A stretch of 64,000 nt of DNA from contig NW_026705401.1 in NCBI RefSeq assembly GCF_029867415.1, positions 62,001-126,000 on the forward strand, in the 5' to 3' direction. Each line of letters begins with the position of its first letter. Within the stretch, counting starts at the first letter, position 1. The DNA is from Vicia villosa (lineage: Eukaryota; Streptophyta; Magnoliopsida; Fabales; Fabaceae). Shown piece after piece: positions 1-9,893 of this stretch. Below the pieces are notes generated by a model. That model had not been told where the DNA came from. It saw only the letters and a program-made list of their open reading frames with translations, and searched no databases. The position numbers and the translations under genes are program-made.

Positions 1-1289
1 TTAAAATGGAAAACATTATTATTTTTCGTTAGAAATGTCATACATCTGACGGCTAAATGATAAGAGATTTATATTGAAACTTTAAGAGACAAATTTCCTA
101 ACCTTGATAGAACTTTAGTAAAATAGCCATCAACAACACCTTTTAAATTAACACATTACCCATCTAAATTAAAAATAAAAACAAATTTTCAAATTAAATA
201 TTATAATAGAGTTATGTCATTCAAGAGATAGAAACAATTTATTTGTCTCAATGCTAGGTATTGTCAAACAAAAATATTGTAAATTCTATGTGAGGATATG
301 TTTTAGTACTTCACTTGTTAAGTGTTTGGTTTTCTTTTTAAAGTATATAATTTTCTTTCGTTATTTATCATTCTTAATATGATAAGTTATTACTTGGGAT
401 TATGACGTCCCCATTGGTACTTTATACATTCTACCGAGTTTCTTATACAGTGAAAACTTCCTCTAAGATATAAAATCTTACATAACCTATTATATAACAT
501 ATATAATATGGTTGTCTAACAAAATGACCCAAATTGTACGGAAGATAAGTCTTCATTCTTCGCATATCCTTTTACTTATATTTTGAAACTTGATCATCTT
601 AGACATTAACTCTTATTGAAACACAATAATATAATGCTTTTCTAAGCAAGATGTATCTGGAGTCGAGAAGATCTAGCTTCAAGGTTCAATTTTAACACAT
701 AAATAATGAAGTTTAAATTCCTCCAACTTGCATGAATTGAAAAACTTGAGTATTTAGATGATTATCTAGTCTTCGAAAAAACGTGTAGCTTCTATCTTAA
801 TAGGAAGAAAAACTCTACTTGATCGTTCAAAAAAGACATAGATACTTCCATGTGAAACGATTAATGTATTATTTCTTTGTATTGTAACTTTAAAATGGTC
901 ATACGGTTTCGAAAATATCTAAAACACAAAGACTCAGAATCAATAATTCCTAATAATCATTAAATGTATTTTTTGAAATTACAAAAGTAATGTCTCTTTT
1001 AATTTTTTAAAAATAATTTTAAGTATATGTTGAGTTAAAAAAAAGATATTTTTCTGAAAAACTATTAAACTTGTAATATTTTGATGTGGAATATAGAACG
1101 GGTGCTCGTTCTTTCTTCATGTGAAAATTTCTTAAGTTTTTTATTACAATGGCTCGCAAAGGTGTGTTTCATTATAAATAGTAATATATAATAAAAATAG
1201 TTTTTTAAGTTAAAAAGTTATTGAAGATCTAAAAAATACAATTATAGGAACCTTTTTAAAAATCTCAAAAACTTAAATATTTTGGAAAA
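1..1289. repeat. AT-rich flank; left copy of a direct repeat
   Basis: No gene is visible. Positions 1-1028 match 31134-32035 almost throughout. The right copy lacks about 45 bp and about 80 bp that are present here. Positions 1029-1255 have no partner in the window. Positions 1256-1290 resemble the sequence directly right of element A (30335-30367). The pattern suggests a duplicated genomic unit or an old dispersed repeat; no coding or terminal signals identify the family. Confidence 0.7.
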
Positions 1290-2869
1290 AATATTAGGAA
1301 TTTCATTTGGTTGAGTTAGAACTAAGTGACAATGTGGTAATTAGAGACTAGTTAGGGGGCATTTTAGTCCTTGCAGCTTGTCTTGAGTCTTAAGGGCTGT
1401 TTGGTTTGCCATTCTTCTCACCTTTGGAAAAAAAAAAAACAGAATTTGTAGAGAGGAATGGAGAAAGAACGTGAAAGGAGGGGGAGGAAGAAGAAGACCA
1501 TTCAACATTCAAGCTTGCATGCACCTTGATTCAACCATTCTCATCACTCTTGCTTCTGATTTTCTTAGTCCTCTTCTTCAATTTCAGGTGAGTCTCGTAG
1601 ATAGAGACTTGTGGGTGATTCTATGGGTTTAATGTTATGTTGGGATCAAGGGTTTGAGAGTAGATGTTTCAATAATCCTTTCTAATGCATGCTTAACACT
1701 CTATTGTTAGTAGTAGTTGATATATTGTGTTTATCATAACTTTTACTTTGATAAAAAATGGATTCATGTGGAAATTTGGGGCTTGGGGACCCCAAATACG
1801 TTACTAAATTTTTTGGGTTTAGCAGAGTTCGTTGCAGCGAACTTTGGTTCGCTGTAGCGAACTGCGTAGTGAATAAGTCTGGGAGTTGAGTTGATTTATT
1901 TGCTGGAGCTCGCTACCGTTCGCTGTAGCAAATCGGGGCTTCACTGGGAGTTCGCTATAGCGAAATTACCTGTGTTGAAGAAAGTTTACTTCTGTTTGAG
2001 TTTTCTGTAGCGAATTAGTCTGATGCAGAATTGGTATTTCTCCCATATGAGTGCAGTTTCGTTCCATATCGGAATCGAAGGCCTCTTATGACTTGTATGG
2101 CATTCTGATATGTGTTTTAATTGTATAAGACCATGATATGACCGTAATTCCTTGAGTATGCTCGTATGTTGCGAAATATAAATTGTGTGGATTATATTGT
2201 GGCATAATTATTATTGATCTCGTCTGTTCCAGTTGAACATTCGAATGTGATTGCCTATGTGATGGCTTACACCGTGCTGTGTGATCTCGGTGATGTGTGT
2301 TTATGCTTGAATCAGAGTGGGTCTATACTATTAGGGGTAAATCGCATAGAACACCTAATACCATTGCGATGTGCTTGTGAGGGCCGTAGGGGGCACTTCC
2401 ACACTTGTGTTACACATCAGCGTTCTCGGTATGTTCTACACACCTGAGCTACCATTGCGATGTGCTTGTGAGGGCCGTAGGGGGCACTTCCACACTTGCG
2501 TTACACATCAGCGTTCTCGGTATGTTCTACACACCTGAGCTACCATTGCGATGTGCTTGTGAGGGCCGTAGGGGGCACTTACACACTTGCGTTACACATC
2601 AGCGTGCTTGGTATGGTGGAGAAGTAATTCCATGTAGGCAACGTTACTTCTGATTCACCTCTAGTGATGCCACGTAGGCAAGATAATTAGGCTTTCGCCC
2701 GGTGGGCTTGTACTGTCAAGAAGGCGTGTTGCACTCAGCGTAACTCATTTGTGTGTGGACAATGATGGGGCCGGACGCCATTTAGGAAATGTAACGGTGA
2801 TAACTCATCTCGGATGGATTCCATTTAGGAAGAGTATCCGATTAGTCTTGCGATGTGCTTGTGCAAGTC
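1290..2869 (+). repeat. Element A 5' LTR, upstream part
   Basis: Matches 28138-29706 of the 3' LTR. It starts inside the LTR at AATATTAGGAA, joined to flanking DNA through a shared AAATATT-like microhomology. It ends at the AAGTC where Ogre inserted and resumes at 22906. It holds a CAG|GTGAGT donor-like site (1588), a cluster of TTCGCTGTAGCGAA-type inverted repeats (1827-2015) and a 91-bp triplication. No protein is supported. Confidence 0.88.
2360..2632 (+). repeat. 91-bp minisatellite, three copies, in LTR of element A
   Basis: Copies start at ACCATTGCGATG (2360, 2451, 2542). Each holds GTGAGGGCCGTAGGGGGCAC and ACTTGCGTTACACATCAGC. The same three-copy array, also with period 91, is in the 3' LTR from 29198. 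The related LTR C has one copy (about 33270-33335), so the triplication arose in the A lineage before A inserted. Short open frames across it are by-products of the repeat. Confidence 0.9.
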
Positions 2870-3426
2870 TGTTATACCCCCAAAATTTGCCCGCATCTTT
2901 TTCAGAAAGAAGGCAGCAGACTTCTGTCTAAAAAATTGGGAGTTTCATAAATGTTGGATTTTATTTCATAAATATCCTGATTTTATGAATACTCAATTTT
3001 TAGAATATTTCTTATACGGTATTTTGGTTCGCTGTTGAAATTATTCTTACACAAACGCCAAATATTGTTTGTCACTTCACACACGTTGTTTATTTGAGAT
3101 TTATTTACAGATAAATAGTACTGACGCAATTGGTACAGAATTAAATTTTTTGCAGGCGCAGAGTCCGGGGGTTCAGACTGTACTGGTAACAATTAATTTA
3201 TTATTGGTTTTGTTTCCCACTAATTTTTGTACTATACTATATTATTTTCAAATCTTTTCCTTTCTTTTCAAATCTCTTTCTTTCAAATCAAATCCTAACT
3301 TTATTCCATACATCTTTCTTTTAAAACCCTACCATACACTTTCTTTCAAATCCTACTACCACTCAAATTTTCCTTTTTTGTACGGTATCACTTCATTCCC
3401 CAACGTCTCTATCCTTCTTTTCACTC

Positions 3427-3434
3427 TATAAATA
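3427..3434 (+). promoter_or_regulatory. Ogre 5' LTR TATA box
   Basis: TATAAATA preceded by a pyrimidine-rich tract. It is the only clear TATA box in the first 700 bp of the LTR and is conserved at 18701. Transcription would start about 30 bp downstream, near 3460. Confidence 0.65.
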
Positions 3435-3525
3435 CCCCTCATTTTTTTCATAAATTCTCACATCAAATTTCACTCATTTCCCAAATTTCTATCTCATAAT
3501 TATTTTCTCTTCTTCCCCGGCAAAA

Positions 3526-3693
3526 ATGGCAAAGTGGATGGACACGTTTTTTCTTATGGTCATCACTGTTTTGGTGGTGATCATGTCCTTTTTCTGCCTG
3601 CATAGTCCTGAAAAATGCGGACTTGGGATGTTTACACTCCCGTGCATCTATATATTGTTATTTATAGCATGGGTTTTTAATCGTCATTTTTAA
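3526..3693 (+). CDS. Small ORF (55 aa), two hydrophobic segments, first AUG of the Ogre leader
   Basis: The frame runs from ATG at 3526 to TAA at 3691-3693. It is the first ATG downstream of the TATA box, about 95 bp away, and has a strong start context (AAAATGG: A at -3, G at +4). The product would start MAKWMDTFF, followed by a hydrophobic segment (residues about 8-24), a short loop with HSPEKCG (about 26-32), a second hydrophobic segment (about 36-51) and a basic end, FNRHF. The 3' LTR copy (18801-18968) is also open, with two silent changes and one Leu-to-Pro change. I recognise no family. It could be a translated leader peptide, a small membrane protein or a regulatory upstream ORF. Chance is possible, because LTR pairs are identical at insertion and two copies are weak evidence for selection. 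Confidence 0.45.
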   Translation: MAKWMDTFFLMVITVLVVIMSFFCLHSPEKCGLGMFTLPCIYILLFIAWVFNRHF

Positions 3694-6600
3694 AGTTTGT
3701 CGTATTTTTTGCTTTCAAATAATGTACCGTTCATTTTATTTGTCGTACTGTTCGTTATATTATGTAATATTTGTATTGTCAGTATTAAATGTTGTACTAT
3801 CTGTCGTACTGTCATTTAATTATCAAGATAATATTATGTGTGTTTATTACTAGTTAAATATTTATTTTTCTGTGCATTAAATATTTTTCAAGATTATTAT
3901 CGGTAATTTCGTTCGCGTACGGTATATTTTATTTGTTTATTATGTTTGTGTTTTTCTAACAACTCATGTAAATAAATTTTCACTATTAACACAACAAAAA
4001 ACAAAAAGAAAAAATTAACTTTAACTGTTAAGTTTTCACTTTAACTGTTACGTTAATGCCCGGACAGCCAGTTAACAGTCAAACCCGCTGACAGCACGTT
4101 TCTCCGTGTGTTTGTACCATCATTCAAATCAATCTTTTGAATTTCAAAATTTCAAGATTTTTGTTCTAGAAGTCTTCTGATAATCACATGATCAACAGAG
4201 ACTCAACACTGCACAAAAATCAGGTACGCTTAACTATCTCCTACACAAACAGTCCCTAACTAGGGTTTTTTGATTTTTTCAGGAGAACAAGTTTTTTGAG
4301 ACCTCAAATGGATTTCATGGATCTCCATATGTTTCAAACTTCCATTCGCTCAGACGCACAGTCAGCAGCTCAAACAGTCAACAGACGACCAGTTTGACCG
4401 AAAAGTCAACAGACAGTCAAAAATGAAATTTTTAGTCAACATCCATATTTTGTCAAAAGATTCATCATTTGATCAATGGTTGATCATAATTCATCGAGAA
4501 AAGATCAGAAATCAACAAAACCCTAAGTTTCAAAATTAGGGTTTTCTCCTAAAAAGTCAACTGAACTTTGACCGGCCATAACTCTCTCCTCGTTCATTCA
4601 AAAAATTCCAACCAAAGCTTGTTTTGAAGGAAATTCAATTATCTTTCAAATGAAATAGATCCCATGGTCATTGGATTCACCATTTGAAAAATATGAGCCA
4701 GGACATTACAGGTCATTTTCAAAGTCAACAAAAAGTGGTTTTTTGTCAAAGGCCATAACATCAAGATAACTTCTCCAAATGCAAAAAAGTTTCGACAGTA
4801 GCTTGTAGAGGACATCTTGAGGTTTATAAAAAGTACAAAAACTCCTTCATATGATCAAAATTGAGGGAGATATGCCTTGTTGAAGTTGGCTATTTTTTGG
4901 GAAAATGCATGAAACCAACATTGATCAAAAATGTTTTTTTCCAAAAGAGGCCAAGTATTCATGATCCAAACATGTTTCTAATGATATTAAAGGGCTCCCA
5001 CGACCAACTTGAGGCCCATGGCATTTTTATTTCTTTTTTAAATTACTTTTATTCCATTTAAAGTTAAATTAAAAGAGAAATGGTTCAAGATAATGATTCA
5101 AGGCTTTTGTCCTTAGCATAAGCCATCAAAATTGATCCAAACTCTGCAACATAGAGGTGTGTAGCAGGCCTATAGCAAGAGGGATGAAGAAAATGAAGCC
5201 ATGGTCAAGAAATTCAAACTTTTTAATATTAAAAAAACCAAAAGTTCAAAAGCAATCAAAGCTTCCTAGCTTAAGTTTGCAGCACTCTATTGCTTATATA
5301 TTACTTAGGATACTTCAGTAGTAACACACACAAAAAGATCCATCAAAGGAATAGCTAAGAAATTCACAAAATTCTCAAAAAAATCTCAAAACTTTGTAAT
5401 TTTCGTTTTCTAGTTTCCAACCATTATCAATACAAACTAATCATTCTAATCATCTCCTGGGACCTAATAGGATAGGTAAGCATGCATGGCTATGGTTGAA
5501 AACCCCTGGATCACATGTTCCATATTCACCATTTTCATTCACTTTCTTTAATTTTCATATCTCATAATTTAATATGTTTTAATGTAAACTAATATTTCTA
5601 ACAAGTTACTAAGATGGTTTGGGAGATGTTTAAACCCTTACATGCAAGTTTCCACGTAAGAATTCTCATATACCATTATTGAGTTTTCAAGTATGTGAAC
5701 TTTCGTATGCCATGTTCCATGCGTTTTTAGCCAAAACCAACACCACCATCATGTTCAGGAGATCATTTTAAGTCAACCTGGGTGGCCCTTGTTTTGGTTC
5801 ATGGCTGTTTTTGTAGGTTTTCAAAAGCATGGAAATCTGAAGAAAAATCCGCAGGAAATTCCGCAGGTAAATCTGCAGCTAATTCCGGAGGTAAAAGGTT
5901 GAAGAAGATGAATAGTGGATTTGAAAATTTGACCAGCACGCGTGGCATATCCCACTCCTCTCATTCGTTGGTCATCCTGCGTGGGTCCCACTTTGGACTT
6001 TTGAAAAGCTGACTGATTCAATGCTGCCTCTCTATCCACGTGCACCATGTGACCTCCAGTCAAAGCCATCAGATCTCCTAGTAATCTGATCCAACGCACC
6101 AGCATACGCAGACCATAGTCTATCATAAGTCACCACACAGGATCTTTCCTTTAATATTTTTAATTCTTTTTTTAATATAACTTCTAAAATTATTTAAAAA
6201 ATAGTTCTAAAAATCAGAAAATTATTTTAATTTCAATTTTAGGTTAATAAAATTTTAATTTATTTTATGACACAAAAATATTTTATTTTTTTCGAAAATA
6301 ATTTATTTGGTTAAATTAATTAGTAATTATTTTAAATATTGCTTTAATTAATTATTAACCTATCAAAAAATCAGAAAAAATATTTCTTTTCATTAAATTA
6401 AGTTTATATATTATAAACTAATTTTGTATATATTTAGAATATTTTTCTCTTTAAGTTTAAATTATGTGTATAATTATTTGCATAATTGTATGTTAATTAA
6501 TTTAATAATCTCCAAAACAAATTTCAAAAATCCCAAAAAAATTAATTTTATTTAAAAATTAATTGATACACAATTTGGACATATTTTAGACTTAATTTCT

Positions 6601-7602
6601 TAGGTTTAAATTTTATTTCTAATTCCTAACATTTTAATTAAATTAATTATGCACTAATTTTAATTAATATCAACCATCCAAAAATCCAAAAAAAATACTC
6701 TCCTTTTATCTTATTGCAATTTAAATTCATAGATAAGTGTATAGGTTGTCAAATTTATGTAAATTGCGTAGTTTACATTTCTCGCACAATCGATGTAATA
6801 GCGTAGATTTATTTTCCACATTTTACATTCCCGCACTTTAAAATTCTGTACATATAAAACAGCGTGTATGTCAAAGATAATAACTGAAGCGTTAGATCAC
6901 TAATTTCAAAGACAAAAAAATATCTGAAAATAAAACACAATCACACTTGCACCTCTTAGGGTAATCCCTATGTTACTCTTTTCAAAATCAATTCTACTGT
7001 TTCAAATACAATTCAAACAATTTCTTTCTGTATCCAGTCAAAGAAAATTTTCTAAAAGAAAATAGGAAAGGACCTTATAAATTTAGGGTAGATCTCCTAA
7101 TTGCTTGCTCAAAAATCAAACAAAACAACAAATGTTTCACATATCACTGTTTTTCCAAAACAAAACTTTCAAAAAGATAACACTTTGTATATATCCAAAC
7201 AAGGATAATTACGAAGTTAAAAAATCTTTGTTTCAAAATATCTTTCGAAAGATAGAACACTTTGTATACATCCGCACAAGGATCATTACAAAGTTAATTT
7301 ACAAAGGTATTTAAAACCACATACAAGCATTTCAAAGCAAGACAAATGATTCAAACAAGTGAGCTAAGCAATTAAGAGCCCATGGATAACCATGGATACA
7401 AAGGGGTGCTAATACCTTCCCTTTGTATAACCTACCCCCGAACCCAAAATCTCTTAAAGGTCTTTTTTCGTTTCTATTATAAACCTTTCCTTAATTGGAT
7501 AAAATAAAAGTCGGTGGCGACTCTCTGATTTTCACAAACTCAAAAAATAAAAGAAGAGTCAGTTCGTATCCCACGAAGAAAAAAAACCGAGGACGACAGA
7601 AC

Positions 7603-7620
7603 TGGCGACTCTGCTGGGGA
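7603..7620 (+). promoter_or_regulatory. Ogre primer binding site (tRNA-Arg type)
   Basis: TGGCGACTCTGCTGGGGA lies 4 bp after the LTR end. It is complementary to the 3' end of a plant tRNA-Arg and is the known primer site of Ogre elements. It marks the start of minus-strand DNA synthesis and fixes the LTR end at 7598. Confidence 0.9.
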
Positions 7621-8291
7621 TATTCAAAAAACAAAATGTTTTCAAAAGGGGTTACCTTAGAGTTTAGATCATTTCGATGTTTTCAATTGCTTGTCTTGTT
7701 TGCTCTATTTTTCAAAGTTTTGTTTGGGTATTTACTTGTGTGAAAGATTCTAACCCGAATCTCGAGATACCTTAAGTACGTGACAATAGATCAAGGAAAC
7801 TGTACGGCATGTACTGATACAGTTAATCTGGTAGTCACTGTTAGTGCGACGCTTTGGTCTGTACTGATATCCCTTGAAAACGATCAAGGAGTATGTTAGG
7901 CTTCCGAAATGTCATCAAGCACTAATTTGTCTTAGAACCTTTAGTTGAACATGACTTGTGGCCTATTAAGTGACTGGCTTTGAAATTGATCGAAGTTAGT
8001 TATCCTCGAGGAATGTTTTGATCGGCCGTCCGAGTGCCGTATTGAGATGTTGTCTCCAAGGATCATAGAACCCGAATACCATTTTAAGACAGGTTTAAAT
8101 CAACTCAACTTCAGTGGGGAGGGTATCACCTACGAACCTCGTGCAAGCCTTTAAACCTAAGGCTATTGTTTGATTTGTTTGTGTTTTCCACATGTTTGAC
8201 ATCATGACATCATAAGCATCATAAACATATCATTTTCTCACTAATCATTTCAAGGATCAAAGAGTTTACCTTTGTTCTGTTGTTGTAGGTA
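7621..8291 (+). other. Ogre untranslated leader between primer site and ORF1
   Basis: No coding signal is visible. It ends with a pyrimidine-rich stretch and TTGTTGTAG (ends 8288), which resembles a 3' splice site, three bases before the ORF1 ATG. Confidence 0.6.
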
Positions 8292-9587
8292 ATGGCTCCC
8301 ACTACCAGAGATTATATCCGGATCAACATCTCAACAGTACCATCTGAACTTAAGGACTTAATATCATAATTTCCCAGAAATGCTCAATTCACCGAAAAGC
8401 ACGGTCACCTACTCCATTTGGTTACCTCAAAATTTGAAGAAGACATGATACGGGTCCTGTTCCAATTCTTTGATCCCGAACATCATTGTTTTACATTTCC
8501 TGATTACCAGCTAGTACCCACCTTAGAAGAATTCTCTGAACTAATTGGGTTACCGGTTCAAGATCAATTACCTTTCACTGGTTTAGAAAAGATTCCAAAG
8601 CCTGAAATCATTGTTGCTGCCTTACATTTACGAAAGTCAGAAATCGAGTCCAATTGGGAAATAAAGAGTGGAGTCAAGGGTTTGCTTTCTAAGTTCTTAA
8701 TAGGAAAGGCTCGATCACTATTAAAAGACAGAAGTTACCAAGCTTTTGAAGAAGTTGTGGCTCTTTTGATTTATGGGTTGGTTTTATTCCCTAATCTCGA
8801 CCAGTTCATAAGTGTGCACGCTATCAACATTTTCCTAACCCGCAATCCGGTACCTACTTAGCTGGGAGACATTCTACATTCTTTACACACTCGTACCATG
8901 AAAAAGCGAGGAACTCTTATGTGTTGTATACCACTACTAGCTAGATGGTTTACATTACACCTTCCCCGATCAGTGTTGAGAAACGAACAAAGGATGCAAT
9001 GGTCTCGCAGGATTATGTCTTTGTCTCATTCAGATATCCGGTGGAACAACTTCTTTCAAAAAGACATCACTCTCATTGACCATTGTGGGGAGTACCTTAA
9101 TGTGCCACTCCTTGGCATCAGGGGAGGCATCACTTACAACCCCTCGTTAGCTTTGCGCCAATTTGGATATGCACGAAGAAACGGTCCTCATGACATGATT
9201 ATCCATGGCATTGTGTTCGACTACGAAGATGATTCCCAAAAATATCGACGAAGGTTTATACATGCTTGGGGCAGTGTCTACAAAGTAGAAAGCAAGACTT
9301 TAGGACAATGGAACTCTATTCCCATGGAGCCTTACCTCAAATGAGTGCGTACTCGTGCTCAGAAGTTCATCATCCCATATCCCGCTATTCTACCTATGAC
9401 TATTGAGCCAGAAGTCAAAGGGGACGAACCTCAATTTATTCTACATCCAGACATGCCAACTGACTTGGAAGAGCTGCAGAAATCTTGGGTTCAACTAAAA
9501 GGAGAAAGAGACACCTTCAAAGCACACTGTCAAGACTATGAAAGGAAAGTGTTGGAGCTCACCAGACAACTCCAGGAAGAACAGTAG
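8292..9587 (+). pseudogene. Ogre ORF1, interrupted
   Basis: Starts at ATG 8292 (MAPTTRDYIR). In-frame stops fall at 8367-8369 (TAA), 8859-8861 (TAG) and 9342-9344 (TGA, after PMEPYLK, likely from CGA). The normal end is TAG 9585-9587, giving about 431 codons. The central part (FPDYQLVPTLEEFSELIGLP) resembles the ORF1 that Ogre elements carry upstream of gag and the plant-mobile-domain-like proteins. The C-terminus (about 9465-9584) is rich in Glu, Lys and Leu and probably forms a coiled coil. ORF1 function is not established. The gag ATG lies 306 bp downstream. The family match is from memory of motifs, not from a search. Confidence 0.75.
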
Positions 9588-9893
9588 ATCAACATGTTCT
9601 TGGGTGCAAAGAGAAAGCGTCCATGGGAGGCTTGAGGAATCCTTTATTTTCTTTATTTTCTGCTTTATCTTGTAAGCCCGAAATAGGCAAAGAAAAGAAA
9701 AAGAAAATAAGACAAAAGAAAAGAGAAAAAGAAATAAATTGTTTGACTAATAAATGTTTGTTTCTCTTTTTCAAACAAATTTAAATTCTAAGATCCTTGA
9801 AAACATTGCATATCCATTTCATTCATAAACATTGCATAACAGGTTCACATAACAGGTTTCTCATCTCCTCGCTGTTTATTTCAGTTAGAAGGG
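9588..9893 (+). other. Ogre spacer between ORF1 and gag
   Basis: Non-coding, with a purine tract (9686-9736) and a terminal TGTTTATTTCAG (ends 9884) that resembles a 3' splice site 9 bp before the gag ATG. No gene seen. Confidence 0.55.

Larger units (their letters stand above)
2870..7598 (+). repeat. Ogre 5' LTR (4729 bp)
   Basis: Pairs with 18144-22900. Differences by eye are scattered substitutions and small indels, including about 20 bp near 19611-19631 absent here. The TATA box lies about 560 bp in, so about 4.1 kb of the LTR should be transcribed as leader. A string of related 12-mers (AAATTCCGCAGG-like) lies near 5844-5893. An inverted repeat, TACAAAGGG/CCCTTTGTA (7397-7427), lies near the end. 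Apart from the small ORF at 3526 I see no protein. The 101-codon minus-strand frame near 5821-6126 is not supported. Confidence 0.94.

Noticed and set aside
2214..2653. Overlapping 77- and 82-codon frames in the A LTR
   Set aside because: They are the translation of the 91-bp minisatellite, which is one codon frame out of step per copy; no independent evidence.
3069..3431. A 120-codon frame before the Ogre TATA box
   Set aside because: It lies upstream of the predicted transcription start and is made of Phe/Ser/Tyr-rich codons from a pyrimidine tract.
5821..6126. A 101-codon minus-strand frame in the Ogre LTR, also present in the other LTR (21097-21429)
   Set aside because: It is shared only because the LTRs are copies, has no recognisable motif, and its C-terminal end differs through an indel. 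It lies in a locally GC-richer patch, which favours chance open frames.
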